Of a stretch of 64,000 nucleotides of DNA, positions 1-10,867 are shown piece after piece. A program made the position numbers and the translations under genes. The stretch spans positions 12,338,001 through 12,402,000 of the forward strand of contig NW_020825298.1 of the NCBI RefSeq assembly GCF_003286085.1, written 5' to 3'. Below the pieces are notes generated by a model. That model was given only the letters and a program-made list of their open reading frames with translations, was not told where the DNA came from and did no database searches. Positions within the stretch are counted from its first letter, which is position 1. Every line of letters begins with the position of its first letter. The DNA comes from Drosophila persimilis (Eukaryota; Arthropoda; Insecta; Diptera; Drosophilidae).

Positions 1-459
1 GGCGAGGTGGAGATCTCAGGTTACTTGAATTTGGCGGCAGATTTTGCCCACAACTTCACCGATGGACTGGCAATTGGTGCTTCCTATTTGGCTGGCAACA
101 GCATCGGCATAATCACAACCATCACCATTCTGCTGCACGAGGTGCCGCATGAGATTGGTGATTTTGCCATACTTATCAAGTCGGGATGCTCCCGCAGAAA
201 GGCGATGATGCTGCAGCTCGTGACGGCGCTGGGAGCCGTGGCAGGCACAGCGTTGGCCCTGATTGGTGCCGGCAGCGGTGAGGATAACTCTGCTCCCTGG
301 GTTTTACCCTTCACAGCCGGCGGATTCATTTACATCGCCACAGTAAGCGTGCTTCCAGAGCTGCTAGAGGAGTCGACCAAACTGAAGCAATCCTTGAAGG
401 AGATCCTAGCCCTACTCACCGGCGTGGCGCTGATGATTGTTATAGCCAAGTTGGAATAG
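1..459 (+). CDS. Catsup: Catsup, ZIP-family zinc transporter, 3' end only (last 152 codons)
   Basis: The frame is open from base 1 to a TAG at 457-459, so the 5' part lies outside the window. The protein matches the C-terminal half of the LIV-1/SLC39A7 (ZIP7) family. Visible hallmarks are the membrane-helix motif [10 protein letters not shown] and the metal-binding HEVPHEIGD motif of the next helix, followed by two more hydrophobic segments ending in VIAKLE. ZIP7-type proteins move zinc from the ER/Golgi lumen to the cytosol. In Drosophila, Catsup also restrains tyrosine hydroxylase and so catecholamine synthesis (established knowledge). The gene converges on Ttc19, whose stop lies only 133 bases away, so the two 3' UTRs probably overlap. 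The Catsup assignment rests on near-identity to the remembered fly protein and on the Ttc19/Acn neighbourhood. Confidence 0.93.
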   Translation, partial: GEVEISGYLNLAADFAHNFTDGLAIGASYLAGNSIGIITTITILLHEVPHEIGDFAILIKSGCSRRKAMMLQLVTALGAVAGTALALIGAGSGEDNSAPWVLPFTAGGFIYIATVSVLPELLEESTKLKQSLKEILALLTGVALMIVIAKLE

Positions 460-592
460 TTTCTTGGAACGTTACTTAAACATCCACATAATTTCAGAGA
501 TAGAGTTTTTTATTTGCATTCAAAAATTATGCTTTTCTACACGAACGGTTTAAATTAGTCAAAAAATACACTTTTACAGGAAAAAATCAACT

Positions 593-1925
593 TCATTTCC
601 CTTTCGTCCCATTAATGGTTGCCTTGATCTCGTTGAGGCAATACTCGGCCTGCTCGATGGCATCGGGATTCTTGTGCTGTTGCCCCATTTTCCAAGCCAA
701 CTTGCAGGACTGCTCAGCCTGCTGCATCAGACCCTCACGTAGGTAAACCAGACCCAGATTAGCCAGCAGCACTCCCTCTTGACTGACGTCCTTCAGCTCT
801 TTGGCCAGGGCCATGGCTTGCATTAGAGTTTCCTTCGCTTCTGTGTAGTTTTCAAGCTAAAATAATTAACTTGAGGTTATTGTACAAGTGAATGCCTTAT
901 GGAAGGAGGACAGGACTTACGTTCACATATGCCACACTGATGTTGTTCAAAATGGTCACCGAAGCATCGTTGACGGCGCCATACACATCGCAGAGGGTGT
1001 CGAAGGCTTCTTTAAAAAGGTTCTTGGCCTCTGTGTATTTTCCTTGCTTCATCAGCAGCTGGCCAAACCTGGAAAATACACATCGTTAGGGATACGGTTT
1101 GATGAGGAGGGTTCGGGGGTTACGAGCTTGGAAATCAATATGGAAACACCTTCAATACCAATTTTTTGTCAAGCCATACAGCTCTTGGATGTCCTTGTCT
1201 TCGGGCACCTTCTCAAGTAGCTTGGCCAGCTGCTGCAGGGTCCAGACAAAGCCTTGGTAGCTCTTCTCCAGATCGCCTTGCAACTGGGACATGTGCGCTA
1301 TCTTGGAACTAATGTGCAGTATCTGAAAGCATTCAAACCAAGCGGTTTAATGTGGTTAGACCTCAGTACAGATAAGTGACGGACAAACCTTTGGGCTCTC
1401 TTCCGTGTGGCCATCAGCAAAGAGACGCTTCATCACATCCGTGAATATCTTCTCTGCCTTTTTGAACTGCTCGCGCTCCATGGCCAGGTTGGCCATTACA
1501 TCGTACACATACGTAATGCCATCTTTGCTCTGCAAGTCTTGAGCCATCCGCAGTGCCAGGTGGAGCATCTGCTCCGCCTTGTCATACTGTTCCCGTTGTA
1601 CGCATAGAATGGATCGCTTGATCTGGTTGATCAATTTCTCTTCAGGAGTCTCCTCCTTGTCATTATCGCTGTTTCCAAACAGATTGAAAGTGAAGGCTGC
1701 TGTAAAAGCCAAGGCCGTGCCTCTGTATGCATTCCCCGAGGCTGAACCGGTACCATGGTGCTGATGTCGACCCACATTAGGGCAGGGCGACGAGAATCCC
1801 GATTCTGACCGTTGCTGGTTGATGGTTCTTCGAAATTTTGACATCTGGCCATATTCCCTTGGACTTGGGCCTACCCGAAGTCTGGCCATTACTTGGGTTA
1901 ATTTGGAAATATTCGTAACAATCAT
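593..1925 (-). CDS. Ttc19: Ttc19, mitochondrial TPR protein of complex III assembly
   Basis: Four coding exons join in frame: 1389-1925, 1159-1322, 921-1068 and 593-856, giving 370 aa, close to the known fly protein. Each junction has GT donor and AG acceptor bases on the minus strand. The N-terminus is basic and rich in Arg and Ser (MIVTNISKLTQVMARLRVG), as expected for a mitochondrial presequence. A hydrophobic stretch near residues 70-83 precedes TPR helices such as EQYDKAEQMLHLALRMAQDL and GKYTEAKNLFKEAFDTL. TTC19 binds ubiquinol-cytochrome c reductase and helps clear Rieske-protein fragments from it (family knowledge). The start is a true ATG and the only one that includes the presequence. 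A minus-strand AATAAA about 80 bases past the stop (near 510) is the likely polyadenylation signal. Confidence 0.93.
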
Positions 1926-2946
1926 TTTAATAATATATTAACGCATTTTATGCCTAAAATCAAAGTTGGAAGTTTTGGGTTGCCGACTTATGAAATGCGC
2001 CCTAGTGCTGCAAAGTGTGGAAATACGCACCAAACTTAAATAGAGTTTAGTCAAGAAAAGACAAAGTTGACAATTACTATTAAAAGTATTCTTGCGAAAT
2101 GCAGTTTTAAAAATAAATGGAAATAAATGCTGTGGAAAAGTGTATATTGCAACGACGCCGCATTTGATCGAATAATAATATCGAGAAATATAAAGAAAAA
2201 GATTAACCCATTGTTGACCAGGGGGGTAGTTTTATATCCCAATGAAAATGATAAGACTTGAAGAATAATAGTGCAGTTCAGGTGAATGATGTCGGGTTTT
2301 TTTAAAGTGTCGAGGCATGGATCTACAAGAAAAATTGACAATCAGTAGTATTTGCCGCCATTTGCCTCAAGTCGTTCAACTGTTTAAATAGAGGGGGGTT
2401 CAGTGGGCTAAGTTCGATTTCTTATCGATATACGAGATGCTAATATTTTTGCTGAGCAACCAAAATTTAAGCAAAAACAATCAAAACGATCGCCATAGCA
2501 GGAATACAATTGAAGTATTTAAAACAAGTCAGTCCAGTTGAAAATTGATTCATTAATCGAATAAAATTATGTGGGCAGGGCTGGGTGTTCTATCTAGCTA
2601 ATAATATTCGACGGAATATCAAAAACGAGGAATATGTATGATAGAACTTGAATTCGCCCGTAAATTTACGGTATATTTTAAAAATGTGGCGGTATATTTC
2701 GGTATATTTCTGAGTTCGGACGGTATATTGTATCGGTCGGCGGTCACACTGAACCCTACATATTGATGGCGGATTGACGCTGGCAGGCAAAATTTTTCTC
2801 AAAGAAAAAAGGTGCATATCGCTAAATTTGGGAATTAAACGTTCATCAGTGCATTAAATATCAGACGTGTCGACATATAGAAGTTCACGCGCATTTTATT
2901 TCAGATTTTTTGCAGTGCTGTGAGCCGAGGGCGCTTTTTTACAGCT
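1926..2946. promoter_or_regulatory. Divergent intergenic region between Ttc19 and Acn
   Basis: About 1 kb separates the Ttc19 start (minus) from the Acn start (plus). It is AT-rich and shows no open frame worth reporting. Its right half holds the repeat with Motif 6/Motif 1 elements listed separately, which probably drives Acn. A TATCGATA-like sequence at about 2424 (cttatcgatata) resembles a DRE element, common in housekeeping fly promoters. Confidence 0.55.
2587..2751 (+). repeat. Dispersed repeat carrying Motif 6 / Motif 1 core promoter, copy A (Acn side)
   Basis: The first 52 bases (2587-2638) differ at only two positions from the reverse complement of 45197-45248 upstream of Mtpalpha. 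Downstream of that block both copies contain several GGTATATTT boxes (here near 2670, 2691, 2701 and 2721, the last diverged to GGTATATTG), which match Ohler Motif 6 (KTYRGTATWTTT). Both end in a Motif 1-like box, here CGGTCACACTG at 2741-2751. These are established core-promoter elements of TATA-less, M1BP-dependent fly genes. The copy points toward Acn and lies about 200 bases upstream of its ATG. Confidence 0.8.
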
Positions 2947-5549
2947 ATGAGGCGGCGCAGCGAGCGAAAAAAATCTACATCGCCCGCACCGTTGCCGGCA
3001 CGACGTAGTCGACGCTCCCGCAAAGTGTCCGAAAATGAAAGAAATGAGGAAGATAGCGTCGTAGTGCAAAAAGATGCTGAAAATCAGGAAACGCCACAGG
3101 CCGCCGCATCGCGCGAAGAAATCAATGAGGCTCAAGATCGCGAGCGTGCCTCCAGCGAGGAGCGTGCGGCATCGCCATCACCAGTGCGCAAGAGCCGCAG
3201 CAGCCGCACGACGCCTAAAAAGCGCGTGGAAAGTAAAAGCAGCGATAAAAAGGTGGAAACCATACCGGAGGAGGGAGAAAACGGCGCCGATTCGGATAAA
3301 TGCGAATCGAGCAGAAACAACGTGGATGTGGTCAAACCCGATAAGAGCGAGAAGAGGACTCCTCCGGCTGCAGACAGCGTAGATGAGTCTAAGAGCGATG
3401 CTGCACCTGTAGCGGACCCGGAGCCGAAGGAGGAATCAGAACTTGAGGTCGAGAAGCCGCAACCAGAGCCAGGTAATGCCAAGAAGGACGTGAAGAACGA
3501 TGACAAATCGGATGATAAAAAGCCAATTGAAGACGATGACGCTGACGACGACGGCAGGCAGAGCATTCACATTCAAGAGGTAAAAGTTCCTTCTCCTTCG
3601 ATTAGCCTAACAGCAAGTAAGGAGGAGGAACATCTAAAAACATCCAGTGATGTATTAGACATTCAAACAGAGGACGTTGAAGAAAGGGATGATGAGGCCG
3701 CAGCCGAGGACACCCCAAAGTCGGAGCGCAGGGAGGAGAGAAAGAGGAAGCATAAGGAGCAGCTACCGGAGCGGAACCCCATCAAGACGAAGGACGAGCA
3801 AAAGGAGAATCGCAAAAAGTCAGTAGAAAAGCAGCCAGAACCAGCTCAGGACGAGGCCAATGATCTTCCGAAAAATAAGCACGAGACGTCAGTCACCGCG
3901 ACACCACCCACTGCGCCAGCACCCACTGTTCTGCAGAGTCAGCGCTCAGTGCGCAAGCGCAAGTGGCTGACGAACAAAAAATCATCAGATCGCGCACCGC
4001 CCGTGCTGGCCATTTCGACGGATTCGCTGAAGAACATCATATCCGATGTGGTGCCAGTGCCGCTCAGCGATGTCCAGCTGGACTCGTCCTCGGAGGAGGA
4101 GGGTCTTGTCACTAGCGACCATGAATCGGACCGTTCTGTGTCTCCCGTGGCACCAGTACTGCGCAAGGAGCGTGAATGCGACGAGAGTGGCACGGTCACT
4201 GTCGTCACTGCCACTGACAACAGTGTTGCCGAGTCGAGTGCGACAAAGGAAACCGCCGCCGCAGGCGCTGGGCGAACCACACCGGCGCTCGCCACAGACA
4301 TTGTGCAGGTGCATGTCGGCGGGGGGTTGAGTAAATCAACAGTTCCGTCTGCGAAACCCAATATAGTCCGCTCACCGAGTCCAGCCCGCAATCGTTCCAG
4401 TCACGTGCTCTACATAACCAATTTGGTGCGTCCCTTCACTGTGCTCCAGCTGAAGGGGCTGCTGGCACGGACGGGCAAGATAGTCGAAGATGGTTTCTGG
4501 ATAGATCGCATCAAGTCCAAGTGCTTTGTTGCCTATTCCAATGAAGAGTTAGTATCCTATTACTAAATAAACATATCTCCTTTATATTCATATGATCCCT
4601 TCTTTACAGCGAGGCTATTGAAACACGCCACGCCCTGCATGGAGTACGCTGGCCAGTCTCGAATCCAAAGTGCTTGAATGTGGATTTCGGCAGTCGTACA
4701 GACATGGATCGTGCGATCCAATTGACAAAGGACGAGCCGCCACGTTATGGCCAGGAAAATACCAGAGATAATCAGCAATCAGGCAATGCTTGGTCTCGTT
4801 TGGAGGCGACTGATAAAAAGGTACAAGAATCTAATCTTAATTTTTTTCGTAACTAAAATCGAATCTAATCGTTATGCTCTGAGCAGCCTGCCCGCCCGGT
4901 ACGGGAATGGGATGTGGGCAAAAAGGAGCCTAATGACCGCGAGAAAATCAGCAACGACAGACGTCGAGGGAGCAAGGAGCGTGCAGTGGATTCCCGATCG
5001 CGCGATGTTGAGCGACCTGGTCAGGATCGCAAGCGCTCCAAGGAAGGAGATGGTGTCAGAGGACGCGAACGTGATCGCAATGAACGCAATAACGATCGCA
5101 ATACACACGGACGTAGCCGCTCTGGATCACCAAGTAAGCCTTCATCTGCTCTTTGTATTGCTTTGTGATTACAAAATCTATTTTATAACAGTGCCCAAGA
5201 CAAAAAGAAAGGAGAACGAGCCACCAATTAGGCTATTGGATGATCTGTTTCGTAAAACTAAGATCACACCCTGCATCTACTGGCTGCCACTTACGCCGGA
5301 AGCGGTAAGCATTGCATTTCTACTCCTATAGGGGGTATGTAATACGTTTCTCTCCACACATAGATTGCAGAGAAGGAGGCATTCCGCCAGAAACGCATCG
5401 AGGAGCATAAGCTACGCATTAAGGAACGGGAGGAGCGCCAGAAGGAGCGTGACAAGGATCGTGACCACCGTCAACGTGACACGCGTCGCAATCGTTCAAA
5501 CGAGCGACGCCATTCGCGGAGCCGCGAGAGGGAGCGACGACGTTACTAG
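2947..5549 (+). CDS. Acn: Acinus, RRM/RSB protein of the ASAP splicing-associated complex
   Basis: Five coding exons: 2947-4547, 4610-4820, 4887-5133, 5192-5304 and 5364-5549. All join in frame, giving 785 aa. The first ATG in the long frame is at 2947; the upstream frame lacks another ATG. Residues 1-480 are highly charged, with Arg/Ser and Lys/Glu tracts and no obvious fold. An RRM-like domain follows ([20 protein letters not shown] onward, crossing the first intron), then an Arg-rich linker, then the RSB motif around [20 protein letters not shown], and an RS/RE-rich tail ending RERERRRY. Acinus binds RNPS1 and SAP18 to form ASAP, working in the nucleus on exon-junction-associated splicing. 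Fly Acn also affects autophagy and apoptosis (family knowledge). An AATAAA at about 5586 and later ones offer polyadenylation. Confidence 0.94.
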
Positions 5550-7031
5550 GTGGCGAAGGAGGCGGCTGCTTCTTGAGATTGAACAAATAAACAATGAAAT
5601 ATATCTCAATAATTATCATCAACATGCACTCCACCACCAAACCAAGCAACCATCACCCACAACAACAAAAGTGAAAAATAGCAACTAAAAACAAACAAAC
5701 TTCTATGTGGTCTCACATTACCCGCAAAATGTTCAATTTCTTCGAACGTTATCGCACGTTCCATTAAATATATTGACGTTCTTATTAAATATTCAACTTG
5801 AAGTTCAAATCGACTTCAAATTGAATGTTTTTGCCTACGTTTTCACAAAACTTAACTTGAAGATTTTCCACTTCTCTTCCACTTTTTTTCACCTCTCCAT
5901 TCTATTTCTCTTTGTTGTTGTTCTATTTGCCCACATATATATTGACATATATATTTATATATATACATATATAACCTGATATGATTTCTTTCCTCAAATG
6001 TAGCAATTTTTACAGCGCCTAACGTCCATCACCTCACCTCCAAAAAATAAACTACACAGCCCTCAACATCCAACGTCAATAGAACGCGACAGCGGCAGCG
6101 GCATCAACACAAGGATATTCGTCTGTATCGTCGGAATCTAAAAAAAAATATATACTAAATGAGCAAAAAAATTAATTATTAAACAAATGTAAAATTAATA
6201 TTTCTTGAAATTTTAATGAACTTAGAAATACAATTTAATAACAGACGGCAAGCTTGTGACCATGCCAATAAAAGAAAGTGTTTTTAAATCTTAAAGAGAC
6301 AGTTGAGGCTTCCTGATTGTGTTGAATCTGTATGGCTTCGCCGGCGAGGTCTATCTGTTCAAGGACTTTGGCTTCCACTTCTGCGCCTTGCAGCTGGTCG
6401 TCTTGAGCATCGTAAGTGAGTATGAAATGTCACGTCAACCGGAGTTTGGCCATAGGTATACCCTATTACGTTAATATAATATGAAGAAACTGTTTTTCCA
6501 AGCTGTTTTAAAGGTAATTAATAAATGAATTATATCAGATTGTTATGTTTTAGACATATTACTGCATATGATTAGGGTCTTGTATTAGGGCAGCAGCACG
6601 CCCACGACACCACTGCCATGGTGTTATTTCGTTAATATATGAAGAAACCTCAAAAATTCAACTGAGGCGATAGTTCCGTTGTGGCGCCACTTGGTGTCGC
6701 TTAGCCAAGACATCAACCAAACAAAACTGTACAATACCAAATACCGTTTTTCCAGGGCTGCAACATCCAGCTATAGAAAAAACATTTTATTTAATTATAA
6801 TTAATTCAATTTAAAAAGCTTTTAACATTAAGTTATATTTTGTAAAAAGCACTCTTGTTTTCGGATTAATTTATATTTATTTCCTTTAAGGTCTCAACGA
6901 CTAGCGGCGACAACCCCGCAGTCATCAATACTGATATCTTATCTTTATTGTTTTCAGATCCACTAAGCGACGACCGACCAAGTGGCTGAGTAATTGTTAC
7001 AGGGAACGACGCACTTTAGAATCACAACCAA
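5550..7031. other. AT-rich intergenic DNA between Acn and the coiled-coil gene
   Basis: This holds the Acn 3' UTR, low-complexity AT runs and the orphan exon-like segment at 6308-6411. Two near-identical blocks (around 6466-6490 and 6625-6650, sharing cgttaatat and atgaagaaac) form a short direct repeat. Sequence near 6745-6775 (aaataccgttttt and agggctgcaacatcc) resembles a weak Motif 6 on the minus strand and may belong to the promoter of the next gene. Confidence 0.5.
6308..6411 (+). pseudogene. Orphan exon-like segment encoding a hydrophobic stretch
   Basis: A 104-base segment is flanked by AG on the left (ttgag) and a perfect donor GTAAGTGAG on the right. One frame is fully open and reads FLIVLNLYGFAGEVYLFKDF followed by GFHFCALQLVVLSI. 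The codons are typical of fly coding sequence (many GCC, GGC, TTC, CTG) and unlike the AT-rich surroundings. It looks like one internal exon of a multi-pass membrane protein, but no partner exon is visible on either side. It may be a relic of a duplicated or broken gene, or one exon of an unrecognised gene. I do not recognise the family. Confidence 0.35.
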
Positions 7032-8115
7032 ATGGAAAAACCATCCTCGTCCACTATGCAGGGGCTCTATGCGGAGCTGGCTTCCGGTTCGTATACTTCA
7101 TCTCAAGGTAGTATGCCACATTTAACAGGATATTCCTTGGGCGTGTCTTTGCAGCAAAGGCACGAAGTCTCCAACTGGAGGAGGAGAATGTTCTACTGCG
7201 CCATCGCCTCAATCGAATGTCCTCAGACCACCAGACAAACGCAGCCGTGGACGTGCAGGCCAGGATCGTCGCATTTCAGATGGAGGAGGAGCGCGATCAG
7301 CTGGTCGAGACAGTGCAGCAGCACAAGAAGAAGTACAATAAACTGCACGATGCCTACCTGGAGAAGGTGAAGCGCTGCAAGGCACTCGAGGAAATGTTCA
7401 AGCGGCAGAAGACTCTCACGGGTCTGGTAATGAAGTCGGCCGTGGATCAGCGTCACACAGAACAGCGAATGATGAAAGAGAAGCGGATGTCGGCACAGAA
7501 CGAGCGCAATGAGGTCGAGCAGCTGAAGGCTCAGGTGGAGAAGCTCCAAAGAGCTCTAGATGAGTCCTATGACATCATCGACGAAATGGACTTTGAGCTG
7601 GACAGCGTAGGATTCCCACAGGTCCCATAACGAAATTGAATTTCTAATCATTTAATTCCCTTACAGGTGGACTTGCTGGAGACGCAGAACCAAACCTTGC
7701 GCGAGGAGGTGACTGCCTTGAAGGCGATGCTAGGAGCAGCAGATGGCGCAGTCTCTGCCTCCGCTCCCATCGAAGATGATGATCCTCCGCCCAAGTATCA
7801 GCCGGAGGATCCGACTGGCCGACACGAGTGTCGCAACTATCGACAGCATGTGGTCTCCTCCTGCTGTGAGTCCTGTTTGGGGGATGATGATGCCGACGCC
7901 GAGACCATGGAACGAGCAGCTCTGACCAATAGCGTAAGTGGAAACACCCGTTCTAAGGATCTTTTCACAAGTAGTTTAATAATCCCCGAACCCAGCTTAT
8001 CAAAACTGTCGAGACGGAGAGCAACAGTCTCCGACGGGAGCTGCTCAGATCTCGTTGCCAGCTGAAAGTCCGCGCCAAGCTGGAGAAGGAGAGAGATGAA
8101 GACACTGAAGAATAG
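7032..8115 (+). CDS. Coiled-coil protein of unknown function (297 aa)
   Basis: Four exons join in frame: 7032-7086, 7155-7606, 7667-7933 and 7996-8115. The first donor (GTTCGT) is unusual, but the join restores a continuous heptad-rich sequence (AELASAKARSLQLEEEN). Residues 20-165 are almost entirely Glu/Lys/Arg/Gln/Leu-rich and predict a long coiled coil. A second coiled segment starts at VDLLETQNQTLREEVTAL. An acidic, Cys-containing linker (ESCLGDDDADAE) leads to a third short helix ending in DEDTEE. No enzymatic motif or membrane segment is seen. Such proteins are often cytoskeletal or centrosomal scaffolds, but nothing here proves that. An AATAAA lies near 8708. Confidence 0.8.
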
Positions 8116-9045
8116 CAGGGGGACGATTCATCATCCGACAAACAAGACCAATCGAAAGATGACAACCCATGACCACAACAACTGATATGATAAACTACAC
8201 AGTGAAAACCAGGGGACGGGTCGGCCCACAACTGGCAGATCGGAGACCGAAGACCAAAGACCGACCCCACAAAGTGCAAGTCTAACCCAGATTCGGAGCA
8301 AGTTACGCCTAACAAGTGCACATACCAGAGATTGCTTTTAAGGTTCGACAAACACGATCTGCAGCTAGACACCCAATCCACATACACATCCAAAAACTTG
8401 GAGATAAGAGTAACCTGAATTTTGGCAAAAGGAAACCCGTCTGTCCAATGGCGATTAATTAAAATATTTGTTAATGGCATCCAACGTGTTGTGTGTCCCA
8501 ATCAGTTGGTCGTTCAACTGATCCAAAGGATCCCGCCTGTCCTGTAATCCATGAAGGTTCCACACCACACCGCCACTAACATCGCCCCCAACCCGCTCTC
8601 CAATCAAACAAACATGACAATTATTTTTTATGACTTAATGCAGTCTCGCATAGTCGCAGGCCTCGTTGCCCAATGTCTGGTCTGTCTTTGAGTTGCAAAT
8701 TATTGACAAAATAAATTAATCTGCACATTTGTTGGACCGACTAGCGGACCTGGTCGCGCACTAACTAACGCACCGACACCTCTAATATTACGTCTCCCCC
8801 TCCGGGACGGGCATATTGGTTCTGTGGCCAGCTCTTGGCTACATGTCCATGTAGATCACTCGCTGGGTCGCTGTGGGACGGTCCAAGCTCTGCACTTTGC
8901 ATACTTCATGTTTAATTATAATTTTTTCGGGGCTTACTTAATGAGCGCGCTCCACTTGGAGGCGCGTGCCACACCAACCATTTGGGTGGATTGCCACATC
9001 GGAGTTGCAGTCGGACTGGATGGAGTGCTGGTGTAATGAGCGGAG
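8116..9045. other. Intergenic region, 3' UTR of coiled-coil gene and upstream DNA of cuticle gene
   Basis: No supported coding region. The first 600 bases are probably 3' UTR, ending near an AATAAA at about 8708. The rest leads to the TATA box of the cuticle gene. Confidence 0.5.
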
Positions 9046-9052
9046 TATAAAA
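9046..9052 (+). promoter_or_regulatory. TATA box of the cuticle protein gene
   Basis: TATAAAA lies 106 bases before the ATG at 9152. This is a normal layout for cuticle genes, which are usually TATA-driven and stage-specific. A start of transcription about 30 bases on, near 9076, would give a 5' UTR of about 75 bases. Confidence 0.7.
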
Positions 9053-9151
9053 CCACCCGAGGACTCGGTAGATTAATTACTTCGATTCCGATCTCCGTCG
9101 CGTGCATTACATTACCCCAGAGTTCTCAGAACCCGACTGACCAAAAACCAA

Positions 9152-9669
9152 ATGATGGGAAAAGTGAGTTGCGCTCCGAACGGAGATTTCCTTGGATTGG
9201 GGCCCAACTAATGCGTGTCCTTTCGTTCTAGGTGAGCTTTCTGTTCTGTCTGGGCCTGGCACTGACTTTGAGCAGCGCCCTTGAACTGCAGCCGGAGCCG
9301 GACTACGGACCAGTGGCCTACGAGTTCCATTGGTCAGTCAACGATCCGCACACCGGGGACATCAAGAGTCAGAAAGAGGTGCGCAAGGACGACAAGGTCG
9401 AGGGCGTCTACGAGCTGATCGATTCCGATGGTTACCGTCGCATCGTCCAGTACAAGGCGGACGATCACAACGGCTTCGAGGCGATTGTCCACCGGGAGCC
9501 CACCGACATCAAGATCCCCCTGCCCGAGCCATCCAAAAAGCTGATCGCCGCCAAGCTCGTGGCGGCACCACTCGTGCACTACGCCGCCCCCAAGGCCCTC
9601 ATCAAACAAGAGCTGTCGCCAGGTAACTATGTCTCTGTTTCCGGACCCACAGCTCAGTACAAGTACTGA
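9152..9669 (+). CDS. Cuticle protein with RR-2 chitin-binding domain (149 aa)
   Basis: Exon 1 (9152-9163) encodes only MMGK, then a 68-base intron, then exon 2 (9232-9669). A tiny first exon interrupting the signal peptide is the classic structure of insect CPR genes. Residues 1-20 form a signal peptide (MMGKVSFLFCLGLALTLSSA). The Rebers-Riddiford RR-2 domain runs from about YGPVAYEFHWSV to DHNGFEAIVHREP and contains the DPHTGD and DGYRRIVQYKADDHNGF signatures, which bind chitin in hard cuticle. The tail is Ala/Pro/Lys-rich and ends AQYKY. It is likely a member of the Cpr set on Muller B, and Cpr30B is my best guess. A TATA box precedes it. Confidence 0.9.
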
Positions 9670-10267
9670 AGGCCCCGACTGACCACCTCACCATTAGCAC
9701 CTCTCCATGAGCCATGAGCGCCATAAGAAAAGCAATCTCCACTGCACACGTCATAATTAAATTATATATACGCCATAATCCTGTACCCTAGTACATACTC
9801 GTACATACATACATACAGCAGTCTACATATAAAGATGCATCACATTCATTCTGTTCGCCAGAAGAACACAAAAATGCTCGACTTGTTCTCGATGATTAAC
9901 AGAGAAGAGACAGCCAGTTGGGAATGGGAAATTAGAAGTTTAGAAGAATTAAGTATTCTACGAGTATTAGGCTTGGATTTAGTCGAGGGGGAACTTCGCT
10001 TCTCAGTGTGGAGCACCCACAGTGAGTGATGTCTCATAAGCAGATATCACGATGTGTCACGGCTTGCTTTGGTTTGGGTTTGGTTTGGCTCTGGCTTTGG
10101 GGCATGATAAGCAGAAACTAATGCAATCGCTGGCAGACGAGACACGGCCCCATGACGCCTCTAATCTCACGTACCTGCCCCCAGTTGTAGGCGTCCAATT
10201 ACAGTCGTCGAAGACTCTGCTAACGGCTAACGGTCTTGCCAAAGATCAATGGAGCATCAGTGCGAAA

Positions 10268-10867
10268 ATGGTCAACCACCTGCCGACACGACTTCTTCTG
10301 ATCACACTGCTGATGGCTCTCGGCTCCTGCCACGGCACGCAGGCTTCAGATGAGGCAGATGCCAAATGGATGGCTCCGCTCAAACAGTACGGATGGAGTG
10401 CCAGCCAGCTGAAAAACAGAGTGGAGCACGGCGACTTTACCACCTTCGAGCTGGGCACACCCAACTACCAGATACTCAATCCGGAGGATGAGCCCGAGTA
10501 CATCACGGCGGATCAGCCCCACTACCAGGAGATGCTGCGACGGCTGACCAGCGCCCAGAGCGGTACGGACACCATCGATGTGGCTGTGGCTGGCGGCCCT
10601 CGAATCCCCCAACCTACGCCCAATCCTCCAATATACGCACAAGCGCGATTTAAGGACCATTTGAATGTTCCGTCGCCGCGTAAGCTCCAGGCCGGAATCA
10701 GAATCAGTCACTGGGAGAAGTTAAAGAAGAAGCGCAGCTTCTATGATGGAGAGGAAGACGAGGATGCTGTGGAGGCCGAGCCATTGGATGAACAGAGTTT
10801 GCATCCGAAAATACAGGTCTATGCCGGGGCCAGACCTTTCCAAAATCGTGTGACGAATCTGAGTTGA
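10268..10867 (+). CDS. Small secreted protein of unknown function (199 aa)
   Basis: The frame is open from 10052, but I choose the ATG at 10268. It has a good fly start context (cgaaaATGG) and a clean signal peptide (MVNHLPTRLLLITLLMALGS, cleavage near CHGTQA). The upstream 72 codons are low in complexity (TTTGG repeats). The mature part has no cysteine pairs. It contains GWSASQLKNRVEHGDFTTFE, a Pro-rich hinge (RIPQPTPNPP), a basic patch (EKLKKKRSFYDG) that could be a processing site, and an acidic run. An AATAAA lies at 10952-10957. It sits between two genes for secreted proteins, so a cuticle or epidermal role is possible but unproven. Confidence 0.72.
   Translation: MVNHLPTRLLLITLLMALGSCHGTQASDEADAKWMAPLKQYGWSASQLKNRVEHGDFTTFELGTPNYQILNPEDEPEYITADQPHYQEMLRRLTSAQSGTDTIDVAVAGGPRIPQPTPNPPIYAQARFKDHLNVPSPRKLQAGIRISHWEKLKKKRSFYDGEEDEDAVEAEPLDEQSLHPKIQVYAGARPFQNRVTNLS

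Noticed and set aside
10052-10267. 72-codon N-terminal extension of the small secreted protein
   Set aside because: It is low in complexity (TTTGG repeats). The internal ATG has a better start context and a proper signal peptide.
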